DNA from: CAVTLG01 sp963802635
GTDB lineage: Bacteria; Chloroflexota; Ktedonobacteria; Ktedonobacterales; Ktedonobacteraceae
Reading direction: 5' to 3'
DNA: 64,000 nucleotides
Assembly: GCA_963802635.1 (NCBI GenBank)
Contig: CAWDJJ010000003.1
Location: forward strand, 62,001 to 126,000
Positions within the stretch are counted from its first letter, which is position 1. Each line of letters starts with the position of its first letter. Shown here piece by piece: positions 8,489-16,665 of this stretch. The notes under the pieces are model-generated. The model made no database searches and was not told the DNA's origin. It was given only the letters and a program-made list of their open reading frames with translations. Made by a program: the position numbers and the translations under genes.

Positions 8489-9085
8489 ATGGAGCAACGC
8501 ATATTTCATTATAAATTCACGCATGTCCCCTGGTGGATCGTATTGATCCAGGGTGGGATTGTCTCTCTTGTTGGTTTGCTGCTCATCTTTTTGCCGCGCC
8601 ATTCAATTGTGGTGTTGTTTCAGTTACTTGGCCTCTACTGGTTTGTTTCTGGCATACTTTCGCTGACGAGTCTGGTGGTGCACCGGTCAGCAGGTCATTG
8701 GAAGCTGATCGGCAGTCTTCTGGGGATCATTGCGGGTGTGATTGTCTTTCTCTATCCGCACTGGCGCAGCTTTGTGCAATCTCCGCTCACAGTTTTTCTA
8801 CTCCTGGGGGCCGTAGGCGTTGTGTATGGCGTCATCCAGATTATCCAGGGATTTCGTGAGGCTGATCTTGGGCCGCTTGCATTGGGGTTGGTGAGTGGTA
8901 TTCTTGGCATTATCCTCCTGCTCGCATCGCCGATTCTGGCTGTCGTCGTACCGGCGATTGCCTTCTCCGTGATCATTGTGCTGGGCATTTGTTGTTTTAT
9001 CGGGGGTATCTTGTTGATAGCCCTGGCGTCGCGCTTACGTCATCGCAAGCACATGGCAGCAACGATGCGCTCACCCCAGATATGA
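8489..9085 (+). CDS. HdeD-like (DUF308) integral membrane protein
   Basis: About 198 residues from the ATG at 8489; GGGAGA sits 9 bases upstream, inside the codons that follow the earlier ATG (8474), so 8489 is preferred. Six hydrophobic helices in three hairpin pairs (IVLIQGGIVSLVGLLLIFLP, VVLFQLLGLYWFVSGILSL, LIGSLLGIIAGVIVFLYP, LTVFLLLGAVGVVYGVIQII, LALGLVSGILGIILLL, VPAIAFSVIIVLGICCFIGG) match the tandem DUF308 layout. In enterobacteria HdeD is linked to acid resistance; here the role is unknown. Basic cytoplasmic C-terminus (RLRHRKHM). Confidence 0.85.
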   Translation: MEQRIFHYKFTHVPWWIVLIQGGIVSLVGLLLIFLPRHSIVVLFQLLGLYWFVSGILSLTSLVVHRSAGHWKLIGSLLGIIAGVIVFLYPHWRSFVQSPLTVFLLLGAVGVVYGVIQIIQGFREADLGPLALGLVSGILGIILLLASPILAVVVPAIAFSVIIVLGICCFIGGILLIALASRLRHRKHMAATMRSPQI

Positions 9086-9101
9086 CCGGTCTGTGGCAGA
9101 C

Positions 9102-9130
9102 TTGACAAGCTCCTCGTTTGTAGGCACAAT
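9102..9130 (+). promoter_or_regulatory. candidate promoter of ispE, possibly leaderless
   Basis: TTGACA (9102-9107), 17-base spacer, CACAAT (9125-9130). Transcription would begin about 7 bases later, which coincides with the ATG at 9137, so the mRNA may be leaderless. Confidence 0.5.
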
Positions 9131-9136
9131 ACAGGC

Positions 9137-10048
9137 ATGAGTTATTCACAAGACATTTCGATGCCGAGCGAGAGCTATTTCGTGCGTTCATATGCCAAGA
9201 TTAATCTGACATTGGACGTTTTAGGACGACGGCCGGATGGTTATCATGAGCTGGCAACGATTATGCAAACGGTCGATCTCTATGATACTATCTGCCTGAC
9301 TGCCACGGATGATCAGCGTGTGCATATCATTTGTTCACAGGCTGAACTGAGCAATGACGATAATCTGGCTGTACGGGCGGCACAGGCTCTGCGCCAAGGC
9401 CTTGGGCTGACCCGGGGACTGTGTATTGAATTGCAGAAACGCATTCCCGTCGCGGCTGGATTAGGCGGCGGAAGTAGTAATGCGGCCAGTGTCTTGCTGG
9501 CACTGCAACGCTGGTGGCAGCTCCCGTTGTCGCCTGAGGATATGCTGAACCTGGCTGCTGCGCTTGGCTCGGATGTGCCATTTTTCCTGACGGCTGGCCT
9601 AGCATTGTGTGAGGGACGCGGAGAACGCGTGACACCGCTGGTCGCGCACTGGCCCTCGGCTTTGCGCTGGTTGCTCCTGCTCAAGCCAGCTATCGCTGTC
9701 TCTACCCCTACCGTCTTTCGCAGTCTGCCTGCCAGCGATTATACAGATGGTCGTTGCAGTCGTAACGTCCGTGCCGCCTTACAAGCTGAGAGTCCACTGC
9801 GTATGGAGGATGTACATAATGGTTTGGAGCGCGGTGTGCTGGCACGTTACGCGCAGGTGGCTCAGGCACGCGAGGATATGTTACGTGCTGGAGCCTCTTT
9901 TGTGCGACTTTCGGGTAGTGGGCCAACGCTCTTCGCGCCTTTCTCCGCGCTCGCCGAGGCTGTGCAAGTGGAGCAGCGCCTGCGTGCTCAGAGCTATGAA
10001 CTCTACCTGACACGAGCCGTCTATCCGAAAAATGAATATGGGTTTTAG
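9137..10048 (+). CDS. ispE: 4-diphosphocytidyl-2-C-methyl-D-erythritol kinase
   Basis: 303 residues, GHMP kinase family. It phosphorylates the 2-hydroxyl of CDP-methylerythritol with ATP, a step of the non-mevalonate (MEP) isoprenoid pathway in the cytosol. Seen: SYAKINLTLDVLGRRPDGYHEL (the IspE N-terminal signature with catalytic Lys and His), the ATP-binding loop PVAAGLGGGSSNAASVL, LGSDVPFFL with the catalytic Asp, and the C-terminal VRLSGSGPTLFA. The ATG at 9137 falls where the promoter would start transcription; Met at 9161 is an alternative. The protein matches the usual family length. Confidence 0.95.
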   Translation: MSYSQDISMPSESYFVRSYAKINLTLDVLGRRPDGYHELATIMQTVDLYDTICLTATDDQRVHIICSQAELSNDDNLAVRAAQALRQGLGLTRGLCIELQKRIPVAAGLGGGSSNAASVLLALQRWWQLPLSPEDMLNLAAALGSDVPFFLTAGLALCEGRGERVTPLVAHWPSALRWLLLLKPAIAVSTPTVFRSLPASDYTDGRCSRNVRAALQAESPLRMEDVHNGLERGVLARYAQVAQAREDMLRAGASFVRLSGSGPTLFAPFSALAEAVQVEQRLRAQSYELYLTRAVYPKNEYGF

Positions 10049-10049
10049 C

Positions 10050-10078
10050 TCGACTTCCCCCGAGAGCTTTGCTATAAT
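10050..10078 (+). promoter_or_regulatory. candidate promoter for the zinc-ribbon and glycosyltransferase genes
   Basis: Perfect TATAAT (10073-10078) after GAGCTTTGC, with a weak -35 (TCGACT, 10050-10055) at 17-base spacing, starting right after the ispE stop. Confidence 0.45.
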
Positions 10079-10130
10079 AGAAAAGGTTCACAGGATGTAT
10101 CGAACAGTGCGTACTTAAAGGAAAAGAGAC

Positions 10131-10859
10131 ATGAACCTTTGGGATTCAGTGCATCGCAGTTTGGAGAAGGCTTCCCAGGAAGCGGGACGCATCGCCCGTG
10201 TACAACGCACCCGTTCTCATATCGACAAAATGTCGCACCAGATTGAGGCACAGGAGACTGCTATCCTCAATAAGGTGATGGAATTGTTTACCTCCGGCAG
10301 GCTGACACAAAACGAACTTATTCCAATCTGCCAGGAGCTGATAGATTCTCAACAACAGCTATCCCAGGCGCAAAATGAGCTGAAACAGTTGCAAAGCCAG
10401 GGATCAGCTCCAGTGCCAGCCAATCCTTATATAACGACGACGGATATGTATACGCCACCATCATTACCGCCCCCTGGCTATCAGCCTGCCTATGTTGATA
10501 AGACGATGCCCGCAACACCGCCTCCGCCACCGGGTGTTGAGCCACTGAACGTTGCTTCCCAGGAGACGTTGATCTTGAGCGCAGATACAATACTTCCTCC
10601 ACCACCTCCGCCCCCGTCAGTAGCAGACAAGCGACTGTGTACTACCTGTGGGACCGAGGCGTTGCCGGAGAACCAGTATTGCCACAATTGTGGTGCGTTG
10701 CTGCAACTGCCTGGGTCCACTCATTTGCCGACAGTACGCGCTAGCTCGTCTCTATCGCTAGAGCGTGCCGACGAAGAAACGGCGCGTAGTGAGCTTTCTC
10801 CGTCGCCAGCGGAAGCGGAAGCGGAGACACCAGCACCTGAAGAGCATGGAGGAAACTAA
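10131..10859 (+). CDS. coiled-coil / zinc-ribbon protein of unknown function
   Basis: 242 residues after AAAGGAAAAG. An N-terminal helical, probably coiled-coil region (about 10-85, SHIDKMSHQIEAQETAILN..., ELIDSQQQLSQAQNELKQLQ), then a Pro-rich linker with runs of prolines (PPPPP), then a zinc ribbon of the double-ribbon type (CTTCGTEALPENQYCHNCG, two CxxC pairs), and an acidic Ser/Glu-rich tail. Such proteins are common in Chloroflexota and usually unassigned; the ribbon suggests a scaffold or sensor. It precedes two family 9 glycosyltransferases on the same strand, 14 bases before the first. Confidence 0.75.
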   Translation: MNLWDSVHRSLEKASQEAGRIARVQRTRSHIDKMSHQIEAQETAILNKVMELFTSGRLTQNELIPICQELIDSQQQLSQAQNELKQLQSQGSAPVPANPYITTTDMYTPPSLPPPGYQPAYVDKTMPATPPPPPGVEPLNVASQETLILSADTILPPPPPPPSVADKRLCTTCGTEALPENQYCHNCGALLQLPGSTHLPTVRASSSLSLERADEETARSELSPSPAEAEAETPAPEEHGGN

Positions 10860-10873
10860 CTCTGCGCCAACAT

Positions 10874-12043
10874 ATGATTACTGCTGTGTGTATCCTATTA
10901 CGGCTGCCCTTTGCTCTGCTGGACAGCGTACGGAAGCCGTTCGTGCGTCGTAACTGGCAGCATCCGCGCTCGATTGTGGTCATCAAGCCGTGCTGTATCG
11001 GCGACGTTATTATGACAACGCCCCTGCTGGAGGTGCTTCAGCGCAACTATCCCGCTGCACGCATCACGTATGTGGTGGGCACATGGTCCGAAGTGGTTGC
11101 TGAACATCAACCGAGTGTTGCCAGCGTGATTGATTGTGGTACAGTTGGTATTCCCGGTCGCTACAGTCTGAAAGCGTATTTGAAGCTGGCGCAGCGTCTG
11201 CGCCGTCAGCATTTTGATCTGGCCTTTGTGCTTGATCGATCCCCTATGCTCACGCTCTTACCCTGGCTGGCGGGGGTAGTGCGTCGTGTTGGTCCTGATA
11301 GCCTGGGACGTGGCTTCTCGTTGACCGACCGCGTGCCTGTTTCGACTGCGCGTACTCAACTCCAGCATCAGGTTGATATTTATCTCGATCTTGCGCGCGC
11401 GCTGGGTCTCGCGGTTGATCATCCGCGTATGCACTTTGTACCAACCACCGAAGAGCGCCAGCGCATATACACATCGGCCACATCGGCGCGCAAGCAGGTG
11501 GCTGTCTTTCCTGGCGGAGGGAGCAATCCGGGTATGCAGCTTACTGCTAAGCGCTGGCCGCTGGCACTGTATCGGGAGCTTGTCGGGAAACTCGTCCATG
11601 AGTTAGATGTGCAGGTATTGCTGATCGGCGGACCGGATGATGTGGCGCTGAACCAATCGCTACTGGATGGGCTGACGGTGCCTGCTGGTATGGTCGTCAA
11701 TCTGGCGGGACAGACACCATTCGGGCAGACGGCGGCGCAGATTGAGCATTGCGTGCTTTTTATCGGCAATGATAGTAGTCCGATGCACCTGGCGGCAGCG
11801 GTGGGCACGCCGGTTATCGCTATCTTTGGTCCCACCAGTCCACAGGAGTATGGTCCTTACGCGCTGGACGATCCACAGCATATTGCTATCTGGCGACATC
11901 CAACGGGTCAACCCTGTTTCTTCCTGGGCAAGATGCAAGCCTGCGCGAAGTGTACGTGCATGCAGTCGGTGACGCTGTCGGATGTATGGGACGCGGTGCT
12001 ACGCCTGATTCCCAATGCGCAGAGTAGTGAGGTTGTCTCGTGA
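10874..12043 (+). CDS. glycosyltransferase family 9 (heptosyltransferase-like)
   Basis: 389 residues. Family motifs: IVVIKPCCIGDVIMTTPLLEVLQ (about 36-58), FDLAFVLDRSPM, VAVFPGGGSNPGMQ and FIGNDSSPMHLAAAVGTPVIAIFGPTSP near the C-terminus, then a Cys-rich tail (CAKCTCMQSV). The first about 25 residues are hydrophobic or basic, a possible membrane association. GGAGGAAA lies about 17 bases before the ATG, rather far, so a different start is possible. Its stop overlaps the next family 9 gene by 4 bases, so the pair is likely co-translated. Presumed role: surface glycan or glycolipid assembly, substrate unknown. Confidence 0.88.
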   Translation: MITAVCILLRLPFALLDSVRKPFVRRNWQHPRSIVVIKPCCIGDVIMTTPLLEVLQRNYPAARITYVVGTWSEVVAEHQPSVASVIDCGTVGIPGRYSLKAYLKLAQRLRRQHFDLAFVLDRSPMLTLLPWLAGVVRRVGPDSLGRGFSLTDRVPVSTARTQLQHQVDIYLDLARALGLAVDHPRMHFVPTTEERQRIYTSATSARKQVAVFPGGGSNPGMQLTAKRWPLALYRELVGKLVHELDVQVLLIGGPDDVALNQSLLDGLTVPAGMVVNLAGQTPFGQTAAQIEHCVLFIGNDSSPMHLAAAVGTPVIAIFGPTSPQEYGPYALDDPQHIAIWRHPTGQPCFFLGKMQACAKCTCMQSVTLSDVWDAVLRLIPNAQSSEVVS

Positions 12044-13266
12044 AACGCCTGTTGCGTACACTCATACTAGCGCTTGTGCGCATCATTGGTGCACCAGGAG
12101 CATACATGGCCGCGCGTCGGGGGTATCAGCGGACAATCCAGACTCCGCGCATCCTGCTCATCCGGCCTGACCACGTGGGCGATCTGGTGATGACGACGCC
12201 TGTGCTGCAAGCGCTGAAAAGTGCTGTCCCTGCTGCACAGATGACGATGCTGGTCGGACCCTGGTCGAGCGATGTTGTGGCGCGTCACACGGCCATTGAT
12301 TATCTGATAGCTTGCCCATTTCCGGGCTTTCAACGTGCTGCACAGCAGGCCCTGACGCCATACAAGTTGCTATTCAGTATGGCGCGACAACTACGGCGTG
12401 GCAATTATGATGTGGCAATTAATTTGCGCCCCGATTTCTGGTGGGGAGCTACGTTACTCTATCTGGCGTGCATTCCTCGGCGCATTGGCTACGCGCTGCA
12501 ACCCGGTACGCCTTTTCTGACCCACGCTTTACCCTTTCCTGCGGCTGAGCACGCGACGAGGTCTAATCTGCGTCTTGCCAGCGCGGGACTCCAGGCCCTG
12601 GGCTACTCAACGCTTGTTGAGCCATATACGCCTGAACGCTACCCGTTGTTCTTTACGCCGACGGTAGAGGAACGCTCGTGGGTTGCTGAACGTCTGCAAG
12701 CTGCCGGTATCGATGAGCAGGCACCAATCGTTGTCATTCACGCTGGTACCGGGGGAGCAGTCAAGCTCTGGCGTAACGCGGGCTGGTCACATATCGCCGA
12801 TGAGTTGGCGACAAAGGTGCTCTTGCCGCAACCGGCTCATATTATCTTGACTGGTAGCTTGTCCGAACGACCGATGCTGGAAGAGATTGCACTCGGTATG
12901 CACGTTGCGCCTGTGCTGATAACGGATACTTCGGTTGGACAACTGGCGGCATTGTTGGCCCGTGCTCAGCTTGTACTGGGTGTTGATAACGGTCCATTGC
13001 ACCTGGCCGCTGCACAAAATACGCCTTCGTTGCGGCTCTTTGGTCCGACTGATACGCATATTTTTGGTCCGTGGGGCGATCCCGAGCGGCATCGTGTGCT
13101 CGCCTCGACGCAGCGCTGTCCGACCTGTCCCGCGCTTCCCTGTGGACGCCTGGATTTCCAGCCCGCTGAACTGGCTGAGCATCCCTGTGTGCGCCTGATC
13201 AGCGAGCAGCAAGTAGAGCAGGCGATTACAAAGCTTGTGGGCAAGATGTCATCAACGCGTTTGTGA
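12040..13266 (+). CDS. glycosyltransferase family 9 (heptosyltransferase-like)
   Basis: 408 residues, starting with a GTG that overlaps the TGA of the previous gene. Motifs: ILLIRPDHVGDLVMTTPVLQ (about 38-57), YDVAINLRPDFWW, IVVIHAGTGGAVKLWR, LVLGVDNGPLHLAAAQNTPSLRLFGPTD, and a Cys-containing tail (CPTCPALPCG). It is the fourth family 9 protein in the first 13 kb and is more similar in architecture to its immediate neighbour than a typical LPS enzyme would need to be, suggesting paralogous duplication. Likely in the same transcript as the zinc-ribbon gene. Confidence 0.88.
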   Translation: MKRLLRTLILALVRIIGAPGAYMAARRGYQRTIQTPRILLIRPDHVGDLVMTTPVLQALKSAVPAAQMTMLVGPWSSDVVARHTAIDYLIACPFPGFQRAAQQALTPYKLLFSMARQLRRGNYDVAINLRPDFWWGATLLYLACIPRRIGYALQPGTPFLTHALPFPAAEHATRSNLRLASAGLQALGYSTLVEPYTPERYPLFFTPTVEERSWVAERLQAAGIDEQAPIVVIHAGTGGAVKLWRNAGWSHIADELATKVLLPQPAHIILTGSLSERPMLEEIALGMHVAPVLITDTSVGQLAALLARAQLVLGVDNGPLHLAAAQNTPSLRLFGPTDTHIFGPWGDPERHRVLASTQRCPTCPALPCGRLDFQPAELAEHPCVRLISEQQVEQAITKLVGKMSSTRL

Positions 13267-13299
13267 CTGCTCGCACCAATCTGATCCTGGCCTCCGGCA

Positions 13300-13614
13300 T
13301 TACTCCTTTGGTGCTGCGGGCGTTGCTTCCTCGGCGCATCTTCTGAGGGCTAGCAAGGACCAGCGCAGAAAAAAAAGTCCACCACTGAAAAGTATCAGTT
13401 CGATCAACCAGCAGAGAAGCCAGTCGGGTCTGATGGGGATCGTATCCGTTGCGAGCAACTCGGTCTGCAAGGTAAAGAGTAACAGGCTGAAGAGCATGCT
13501 GCCGACGCTGGCTATCAGGATAACCAGATAGAAGCGTCGGCGAACTATGCGCATGTGCTCAAGGACCAGGCGACGGTTATCTCTGGCTAGTACCCATAAG
13601 TGCTGCTCTTGCAT
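13300..13614 (-). CDS. small membrane protein, two transmembrane helices
   Basis: 104 residues from the ATG at 13614, preceded by AAGGGGGA, favoured over an upstream start at 13665. Two hydrophobic helices (FYLVILIASVGSMLFSLLLF and WLLCWLIELILFSGGLFFL) separated by a short outside loop, flanked by basic cytoplasmic residues. Unknown family. Convergent with the glycosyltransferase pair. Confidence 0.6.
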   Translation of the reverse strand: MQEQHLWVLARDNRRLVLEHMRIVRRRFYLVILIASVGSMLFSLLLFTLQTELLATDTIPIRPDWLLCWLIELILFSGGLFFLRWSLLALRRCAEEATPAAPKE

Positions 13615-13847
13615 GGCGTCCCCCTTGATTCTTGCGAAATACAGCGATCTACGGCATACTCTCAATGGTTGATACTAATGATCTGCTTGAGAGCTAGCTT
13701 CTCTACTTATAACGTGCTAGGGCCAGGAAATACTTCTCTACCGATGCTCCTCGACTGCGGAAAAGGCGTTGCTGCCCTGAAACGGGTAAAAGGCCATTTC
13801 AATATTACGAGTGTGCGTTGTATTCGGTGAGCCCCCTCGTTGAGTCA

Positions 13848-14363
13848 CTATTCTGACTGATCACGGTTCTGAGGTTGCCTGTTCTTTATATCTTCGTGTC
13901 CTTTTTTCCTCTCTTCTAGTTTTTTCTCTTGTTTCTCTAGGCTTTCCTTTTGTTCCTTTAGTTCCTTGTTCTCTTTATTTAACTGAATAAGTGTACTCCT
14001 TAGTTCCAACCGTGCAGATCTTTGTGCAGCTTGATCTGGGTTAGAATATGCCTCCCTTTTATCTTGTTCGTATTGCTCCCACTTTCCCGTTAGTGCAGTT
14101 TCATCTCGATAGTATTGCTCCCACTCTAGCACTAAACTAGCGCTCTCCTCGTTTATCTGCTCTTCGGTCTTATCTCCGAGCGCATCCTGATAACCACTGA
14201 GGGTGAGGGGGCGCTCATCTCCTCCTCCACGTAGCCTCAACACTTGATGGGAGTTTCCTTCTGTGACGGGTCGTTCTTTTCTTGCGACCTTTGTCATGTC
14301 GAGGGCTGAGGGAGCTTCCTGGCTTTCCTGTGACTTATGGGTTTCGCTTGTTTCGTGCAACAT
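13848..14363 (-). CDS. charged coiled-coil protein of unknown function
   Basis: 171 residues, very rich in Glu, Lys and Gln. About residues 70-160 form a long predicted coiled coil (STLIQLNKENKELKEQKESL, EKQEKKLEERKKGHED); the N-terminal third is polar and probably disordered, with an unusual short LRLRGGGDERP stretch. No signal peptide or cysteines. A purine-rich AGAGAGG lies upstream of the ATG. Base composition is somewhat lower in GC than in neighbours, compatible with an accessory gene. No family recognised. Confidence 0.55.
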   Translation of the reverse strand: MLHETSETHKSQESQEAPSALDMTKVARKERPVTEGNSHQVLRLRGGGDERPLTLSGYQDALGDKTEEQINEESASLVLEWEQYYRDETALTGKWEQYEQDKREAYSNPDQAAQRSARLELRSTLIQLNKENKELKEQKESLEKQEKKLEERKKGHEDIKNRQPQNRDQSE

Positions 14364-15191
14364 AAAGAATACCTCTCTTCTTCATTTCACTCACTGATCT
14401 TCAACTGCTTATCTTAACAGCCACTCTGCTCCAATCATTCTCCCTCTTCCCAACGCTTATGACAATCCTCTTACAGGGTCAATTTAAGCTTTGAAGTTTC
14501 CTTCTGCGGCTGGTTCTGCATAGCTCACGAATTGCGCAAAGAGTTTATTGAAGAGCTAATCCTGATCTGATGAACGAAAGTCGCTCAGAACCAGACGTTA
14601 AGTCAGTGAGAGGTGGCAGCAACAGCGGGGTGAAGAGCAACAAAGACAGAAAGTAGGAAGAATTAGGGGAGGTGGCTTCGTGGCTGGGCTGGGCTGGCTC
14701 TAGATGCACGGTCGATCCGTTGGTTGCGTAGCAGCTGCATACAGGCTCGACGATGCTGTCTGCGACTCCAATCACACCACGAGCAAGGGAGCTGCCCCAA
14801 TCTGGTACGCGCTACGCTGGATACACCTTCAACAATTCGCAGGGGCCGCTCTGCTGGGTTATGTGGTGCTCGCAGCGATTAGCTTGTTCATAGGTGGTAT
14901 CGTGCTCCGTTCACTTGTTGCACTCTGGCAGGGCAATTTCCTGCCCGCTCCAGCAGCTCCTAACTGAGTCTTGGCTCGCGCCTGGGAGGGCTTTTGGGTC
15001 GAGTGTGGTGATGAGATTTGCCAGAAGAAAGCGGCCCTGTCTTCGCTCTTGAGCTGCGCAATAAGGCGTGCGATGTCTTGCTCTTGCAAGGATGCTGTGT
15101 AATCTGCCAACTTGAATGCTTTCAAAGCGAAATATACTCAGCGCTATCCTGAAGCGGTACAGGGCCTGGTTGAAGATGTGAACGGATTATC
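14364..15191. other. gene-poor stretch, possible transposase remnant at its right end
   Basis: No convincing gene. A 22-codon + strand stretch ending at 15195 (NAFKAKYTQRYPEAVQGLVE...) weakly resembles the region before the catalytic Glu of IS256-family transposases and may be a relic. Short frames at 14704-14967 (+) and 14859-15125 (-) lack ribosome binding sites and recognisable features. Confidence 0.4.
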
Positions 15192-15965
15192 TTAACGAAG
15201 CTTCCATTCCAGACGGACAGCTCCATCTAGCCTGATTACCTCGCCATTGAACATTTCGTTCTCCATGATATGTTTCGCCAGAGCGGCATACTCGTCTGGA
15301 TGACCGAAGCGTGGCGGAAAAGGAATCTGTTGACGAAGTGAGTCACGTATGAACTCGGGTAAGCCTGTCACCATAGGCGTCGCGAAGACTCCAGGCGCAA
15401 TCGTCATGACGCGAATGCCATAGTGCGCAAATTCGCGGGCCATCGATAACGTCATGCCAACGATACCACCCTTCGAGGCCGAGTACGCAGCCTGCCCAAT
15501 CTGCCCATCGAAAGCGGCAACTGAGGCGGTATTGATGATAACACCACGTTCACCATTAGCAACAGGCTCGTGCTTTACTATTGCCGCAGCAGCCAGCCGA
15601 ATGACATTAAATGTGCCAATCAGATTGACGCTGATAACTTTACTGAACAGGGCCAGGCTGGCCGGTCCATTTTCACTCAGCATGAGTTCTGCCGGGGCAA
15701 TGCCCGCGCAGTTGATGACTCCGTGAAGCGCGCCGAAGGCATCCAGGGCAACGTTAATCGCAGCCTGCACATCGGCTTCTTCCACGACATCGGCTCTCAC
15801 ATAGCGTGTAGCTGAACCTAGTTCTTGCGCCAGCGCGTTCCCTGCCTCGTCGTTAAGATCAACAATGACGACGTGCGCTCCACTCTGTACCATCAGCCGT
15901 GCACACGCGGCACCCAGACCCGACGCACCACCTGTAATAAGTACCGTTTTATTGGGTAGATCCAT
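15192..15965 (-). CDS. short-chain dehydrogenase/reductase, 3-hydroxyacyl-CoA dehydrogenase type II-like
   Basis: 257 residues, classical SDR. NAD(P)-binding TGGASGLGAACARL (about 11-24), Asp36 at the end of beta2 (HVVIVDLND) pointing to NAD(H), NCAGIAP (85-91), catalytic Ser148, Tyr161 and Lys165 (YSASKGG), and PGVFATPM after the sixth strand. The segment order and the C-terminus (FNGEVIRLDGAVRL) fit the HSD17B10 / 3-hydroxy-2-methylbutyryl-CoA dehydrogenase group, which oxidises 3-hydroxyacyl-CoA in fatty-acid or isoleucine breakdown. Other SDR substrates remain possible. Monocistronic, cytosolic. Confidence 0.85.
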   Translation of the reverse strand: MDLPNKTVLITGGASGLGAACARLMVQSGAHVVIVDLNDEAGNALAQELGSATRYVRADVVEEADVQAAINVALDAFGALHGVINCAGIAPAELMLSENGPASLALFSKVISVNLIGTFNVIRLAAAAIVKHEPVANGERGVIINTASVAAFDGQIGQAAYSASKGGIVGMTLSMAREFAHYGIRVMTIAPGVFATPMVTGLPEFIRDSLRQQIPFPPRFGHPDEYAALAKHIMENEMFNGEVIRLDGAVRLEWKLR

Positions 15966-16116
15966 ACTATGGTCCTTTCTGTCTCATTGCATCAGCGCAA
16001 TGCTCTACAAAAAATAGTGCTACATTGATTATATACCACACAAGGAGTACAGAAGCCACTCAGGTACCTCACCAGCAATAGTTTACAAGGATGTTCAGTG
16101 CTTCTCGCAACTTTCG

Positions 16117-16125
16117 TGATACAAT
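16117..16125 (+). promoter_or_regulatory. candidate extended -10 promoter for the DUF983 gene
   Basis: TGATACAAT (extended -10, TGnTACAAT) 20 bases before the start codon, without a good -35. The same GTGATACAATAGAGA string occurs upstream of the FBP aldolase gene (62714-62728, minus strand). Confidence 0.4.
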
Positions 16126-16145
16126 AGAGACTAGGAAAGATAGAG

Positions 16146-16544
16146 ATGAGCGATTTTATTGAGCATATGCGACGTGGATTACTGCTGCGTTGTCCCGTCT
16201 GTGGACAGGGCAAGCTGTTTCGACGTGGCTTTAAAATGTACGAGCAATGTCCCGTCTGTCATTTTAGATTCGAGCGTGAAGAAGGATACTTTAGCAGCGC
16301 TATGGCTATCGATCTGGTCCTTAGCGAACTGATTGTGGCAGCGGCAATCATTCCAATTGCCGCTGATGTCAACATTCCTGTGCTGCCGGTTCTACTAATT
16401 GGAGCACCATTTCCTTTCATTTTGCCCGTTCTCTTCTACTGGCACAGTCGCAGTATCTGGATGAATATGGACCATTTCTTGAATCCAGCGCTGGGACAGG
16501 GTGCCCCTGATCCATCAACAACATATACGCACAAACCAGATTAA
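16146..16544 (+). CDS. DUF983 membrane protein
   Basis: 132 residues. N-terminal Cys4 motif in two CPVCG/H pairs (LRCPVCGQGKLFRRGFKMYEQCPVC, residues about 15-40), then two transmembrane helices (LSELIVAAAIIPIAADV and VLPVLLIGAPFPFILPVLFY) and a short tail (HSRSIWMNMDHFLNP). This exact zinc-finger plus two-helix layout defines DUF983. Function unknown; in many bacteria the gene sits near cytochrome oxidase genes, which is not the case here. The start has AGGAAAGATAGAG upstream. Confidence 0.85.
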   Translation: MSDFIEHMRRGLLLRCPVCGQGKLFRRGFKMYEQCPVCHFRFEREEGYFSSAMAIDLVLSELIVAAAIIPIAADVNIPVLPVLLIGAPFPFILPVLFYWHSRSIWMNMDHFLNPALGQGAPDPSTTYTHKPD

Positions 16545-16665
16545 GCAAGCCATCCCAGCAGATCGCTCCTGCAATGCCGCGAGTACAGCGTTGAACTGCC
16601 ATGTTTATCCTAAAATAGCTATGTTGCTTGCATAGATGGTTACAATATGGTTAAATGCCTGCAGT

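Noticed and set aside
14704..14967. + strand frame with one hydrophobic helix (GAALLGYVVLAAISLFIGGI)
   Set aside because: No ribosome binding site, unusual N-terminus and no family; kept only as a note in the gene-poor stretch.
15103..15195. IS256-like transposase residues (NAFKAKYTQRYPEAVQGL)
   Set aside because: Only about 20 aligned residues, with stops on both sides; too short to call a mobile element.
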